NCBI GenBank assembly: GCA_031394355.1
Contig: JANNSU010000040.1
Span: 25,565-89,564, forward strand
Reading direction: 5' to 3'
Length of the DNA stretch: 64,000 bases
Source: JAEUMY01 sp031394355
GTDB lineage: Bacteria; Pseudomonadota; Gammaproteobacteria; Burkholderiales; Usitatibacteraceae
The notes beneath the pieces are model-generated. The model did not search any database and had not been told where the DNA came from. It saw only the letters and a program-made list of their open reading frames with translations. Both the position numbers and the translations under genes were made by a program. Below, piece by piece: positions 61,601 to 64,000 of the stretch; positions within the stretch are counted from its first letter, which is position 1, and each line of letters starts with the position of its first letter.

Positions 61601-62146
61601 ATGTCCGATCCCCAGCAGTTTCATGGCACCACCATTATCTCCGCGCGCCGCGGTACCCGCGTCGCCATGGGTGGTGATGGACAGGTGACCCTCGGCAACA
61701 TCGTCATCAAGGCCACCGCCCGCAAGGTGCGGCGCATTCATCACGACAAGATTCTTGCCGGATTCGCCGGTGCCACGGCCGACGCGTTCACGCTGTTCGA
61801 GCGCTTCGAGGCCAAGCTGGACAAGCATCAGGGCAACCTCATGCGCTCGGCCATCGAGCTTGCGAAGGACTGGCGCACCGACAGAATTCTGCGTCGGCTG
61901 GAAGCCATGCTGGCCGTCGCCGATCACGAAGCATCGCTGATCATCACCGGCACGGGTGACGTGCTGGAGCCGGAGAAGGGTCTCATCGCCATCGGCTCCG
62001 GCGGCGCCTTCGCCCAGTCTGCCGCCATCGCCTTGCTGGAAAACACCGAGCTCGCACCGGCTGACATCGTGAAGAAATCGCTGGTGATCGCAGGTGACCT
62101 TTGCATCTATACGAATCAGAATCACATTGTTGAAACGCTGGAGTAA
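61601..62146 (+). CDS. hslV: ATP-dependent protease peptidase subunit HslV
   Basis: 181 residues from ATG 61601. The propeptide MSDPQQFHG is removed to expose the Thr nucleophile in TTIISARRGTRVAMGGDGQV. GAFAQSAAIALLENT is also typical. HslV is the proteasome-like partner of HslU. There is no Shine-Dalgarno: the 7-bp tandem repeat runs up to six bases before the ATG. The next gene is hslU. Confidence 0.97.
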   Translation: MSDPQQFHGTTIISARRGTRVAMGGDGQVTLGNIVIKATARKVRRIHHDKILAGFAGATADAFTLFERFEAKLDKHQGNLMRSAIELAKDWRTDRILRRLEAMLAVADHEASLIITGTGDVLEPEKGLIAIGSGGAFAQSAAIALLENTELAPADIVKKSLVIAGDLCIYTNQNHIVETLE

Positions 62147-62147
62147 C

Positions 62148-62275
62148 GGGGATCGGGATTCGGGGCTCGGGGCTGGGGAAGTGCCCGGTTCCGCCCTCAA
62201 CGGATCCAGCCAACCAGCGCCAATCTGCAAGAATTCACGAGCCCCCCGAGTCCCGAACCCCGAATCCCGAGCCCC
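62148..62275. repeat. Imperfect inverted repeat filling the hslV-hslU gap
   Basis: The left arm 62148-62178 (GGGGATCGGGATTCGGGG type) and right arm 62241-62275 (CCCGAATCCCGAGCCCC type) are mutually complementary. The left arm starts two bases after the hslV stop and the right arm ends on the base before the hslU ATG. Confidence 0.85.
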
Positions 62276-63616
62276 ATGTCTGCAATGACCCCCCAGGAAA
62301 TCGTCTCCGAACTCGACAAGCACATTGTCGGGCAGCATGCCGCCAAGCGCGCGGTGGCCATCGCGCTGCGTAATCGCTGGCGGCGTTCGCAGGTGCCCGA
62401 GCCGTTGCGTAGCGAGATCACACCCAAGAACATCCTCATGATCGGGCCGACCGGTGTCGGCAAGACCGAGATCGCGCGTCGCCTCGCCAGGCTCGCCGGT
62501 GCGCCCTTCATCAAGGTCGAGGCAACCAAATTCACGGAAGTGGGCTATGTGGGACGCGACGTCGATTCCATCATCCGCGACCTGGCCGAGATAGCCGTGA
62601 AGCAGGCGCGTGAGGGTGCCACACTCCGCGTGCGCCATCGTGCCGAGGACAACGCCGAGGAACGCATCCTTGATGCGCTCCTGCCGGGTGCGCGTGGCAA
62701 CTTCGATTTCTACGCGGAGCAGAAGGAGCCTCCGCCCGAGGAGAACAACGCGACCCGCCAGAAATTTCGCAAGATGCTGCGCGAGGGCAAGCTGGATGAT
62801 CGCGAGATCGAGATCGAGGTCTCTGTGCTGCCCGCGCAGATGGAGATTTTCGGCCCGCCCGGCATGGAGGAGTTGACCCAGCAGATTCAAGGCATGTTCC
62901 AGAACATGGGGCAGGGTCGCCGCCGTACCCGCAAGATGAAAGTCGACGACGCTTTCAAGCTGCTGATCGATGAAGAGGCGCTGAAGCTCGTCAATGATGA
63001 CGAGCTGAAGCTGGAGGCGGTGCGCACCGTCGAGCAGAACGGCATCGTCTTCATTGATGAAATCGACAAGATCGTCAGCCGGTCCGAGATGCAGGGTGCG
63101 GATGTGTCGCGTCAGGGCGTGCAGCGCGATCTGCTGCCGCTGGTAGAGGGCACGACCATCTCCACCAAGTACGGCATGATCAAGACCGACCACATTCTTT
63201 TCATCGCATCCGGCGCGTTCCATCTCGCCAAGCCGTCCGATCTCATTCCGGAGCTGCAGGGCCGTCTGCCGATTCGGGTTGAGCTGACGTCGCTGTCGGT
63301 AGACGACTTTCAGAAGATTCTCACCACCACCGATGCCTGCCTCACGCGCCAGTACGAGGCGCTGCTGGAGACAGAGACCGTCAACCTCGAATTTACCGAC
63401 GATGCAGTGAGGCGTCTCGCAGAGATCGCCTTTTCGGTCAACGAGAAGACCGAAAACATCGGTGCGCGCCGCCTCTATACCGTCATGGAAAAACTGCTCG
63501 AGGAGATATCCTTCGACGCCGGCAAGCAGAGCCATGTGAAGGTGGACGCCGCCTACGTCGACGAACGCCTAGCCGATCTCGCCAAGAGCGAGGATCTGGC
63601 CCGCTACATCCTCTAG
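62276..63616 (+). CDS. hslU: ATP-dependent protease ATPase subunit HslU
   Basis: 446 residues, MSAMTPQEIVSELDKHIVGQ. Walker A GPTGVGKT at 57-64, TKFTEVGYVGRDVDSIIRDL, Walker B IVFIDEIDKI, and sensor region ENIGARRLYTVMEKLLEE. It unfolds substrates for HslV. A further in-frame ATG lies at codon 4. The start has no recognisable Shine-Dalgarno because the inverted repeat abuts it, so translation may depend on coupling or on RNA structure. Confidence 0.98.
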   Translation: MSAMTPQEIVSELDKHIVGQHAAKRAVAIALRNRWRRSQVPEPLRSEITPKNILMIGPTGVGKTEIARRLARLAGAPFIKVEATKFTEVGYVGRDVDSIIRDLAEIAVKQAREGATLRVRHRAEDNAEERILDALLPGARGNFDFYAEQKEPPPEENNATRQKFRKMLREGKLDDREIEIEVSVLPAQMEIFGPPGMEELTQQIQGMFQNMGQGRRRTRKMKVDDAFKLLIDEEALKLVNDDELKLEAVRTVEQNGIVFIDEIDKIVSRSEMQGADVSRQGVQRDLLPLVEGTTISTKYGMIKTDHILFIASGAFHLAKPSDLIPELQGRLPIRVELTSLSVDDFQKILTTTDACLTRQYEALLETETVNLEFTDDAVRRLAEIAFSVNEKTENIGARRLYTVMEKLLEEISFDAGKQSHVKVDAAYVDERLADLAKSEDLARYIL

Positions 63617-64000
63617 CTGTTTGTTGAATCTTGATTTCTAACATTCTGTGCGCGCTCTTGGTGTGGTGCTTCCCCCTTTGGAAAAGGGGGATTGAGGGGG
63701 ATTTGCTTCCTGCCCTTTGGAAAAGGGGGATTGAGGGGGATTTGCTTCCTGCCCTTTGGAAAAGGGGGCGAGCCGGGGTTTCGTGGCGCATGCGCCACGC
63801 CGGACGAGCGACCGGGCGATGTAGCGCCCGGGCTGGCGCGGAGCGTGAGGGGGATTTCTCTCCTGCCCTTTTGGATAGTGGAATTGATGGGCATGGTGCT
63901 GACTTGAGGTTTTCTCCCCTCTCCCTTGATGGGAGAGGGGTGGGGGAGAGGGTGTCAAGCGGTATACGCTCCGAATCCCCCTCTCCCCGGCCCTCTCCCA
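63617..64000. other. Repeat-rich 384-bp tail without a supported gene
   Basis: After hslU there is only repeat DNA: the 39-bp tandem array, an 18-bp palindrome at 63782-63799 (around GGCGCATGCGCC), a CCGGGC...GCCCGG inverted pair, a CCCCTCTCCC/GGGAGAGGGG hairpin at 63916-63940, and the start of another copy of the 43403 element at the edge. Frames crossing it are translations of repeats. Confidence 0.75.
63674..63770. repeat. 39-bp tandem repeat after hslU
   Basis: Two complete copies (63674-63712, 63713-63751) and a third partial one (from 63752) of a unit beginning CCCTTTGGAAAAGGGGG, itself a hairpin. The unit period is 39 bp. The third copy diverges near 63770. Confidence 0.9.

Noticed and set aside
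61583..63535. 650-codon minus-strand open frame opposite hslVU
   Set aside because: It is antisense to two highly conserved genes. High GC at third positions produces such long shadows.
63674..63770. Possible CRISPR array
   Set aside because: The 39-bp units are directly adjacent with no unique spacers, only two are complete, and there are no cas genes.

Overview
The window looks like a chromosomal piece of a betaproteobacterium, GC near 60% by eye. Three gene orders support this: secY-infA-rpmJ-rpsM inside the ribosomal protein cluster; fmdB-DUF502-aspS-...-nudB-endonuclease-clsB; and metK, two lipid A type acyltransferases, dapF-DUF484-xerC and hslVU. I cannot name the species.

Layout. 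1-0.8 kb: an ECF sigma factor (cut by the window edge) and a YciI-like protein. 1.3-10.1 kb: the spc and alpha ribosomal operons, rplN to rplQ, without the S10 operon in front. 10.2-13.9 kb: a NarL-type response regulator and a multi-PAS histidine kinase. 14-19 kb: glycerate kinase, then an Lrp regulator divergent from a saccharopine dehydrogenase and an ALDH7-type dehydrogenase (probable lysine catabolism). 19.2-21.4 kb: threonine catabolism (kbl, tdh). 21.6-24.6 kb: a flavin oxidoreductase, a XRE-cupin regulator and a secreted protein. 24.7-30.4 kb: uvrA, an MFS transporter, ssb, htpX. 30.5-40.9 kb: quinone oxidoreductase, ROK kinase, fmdB, DUF502, aspS, isoaspartyl peptidase, nudB, an EEP phosphodiesterase and clsB. 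40.9-45 kb: hydrolase, argB, metF, and ahcY behind an SAH riboswitch. 45.2-46.9 kb: an accessory patch with two broken glutathione S-transferase copies around a toxin-antitoxin pair, and a YcxB-like gene. 46.9-55 kb: metK, acyltransferases, dapF, DUF484, xerC. 55-60.2 kb: a probable zinc-homeostasis operon (Fur/Zur-like regulator, two COG0523 GTPases, ABC ATPase, permease with a His-rich loop, DUF3299). 60.2-64 kb: a STAS-domain protein, hslV, hslU and a repeat-rich tail.

The most unusual signal is a perfect 12-bp palindrome, GCGAATATTCGC. I count 21 exact copies plus several near copies, against about 0.003 expected by chance in 64 kb. It lies both between genes and inside genes. Inside genes it is read in all three phases (as ANIR, RIFA or EYS). 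One copy sits in the variable part of the SAH riboswitch, and some copies extend into 20-30 bp palindromes. It behaves like a genome-wide highly iterated palindrome, comparable in kind to cyanobacterial HIP1 but with a different sequence. I do not recognise it as a described element.

Other repeat families (long inverted repeats and tandem repeats) fill many gaps between genes. Two of them press directly against the start codons of hslV and hslU.
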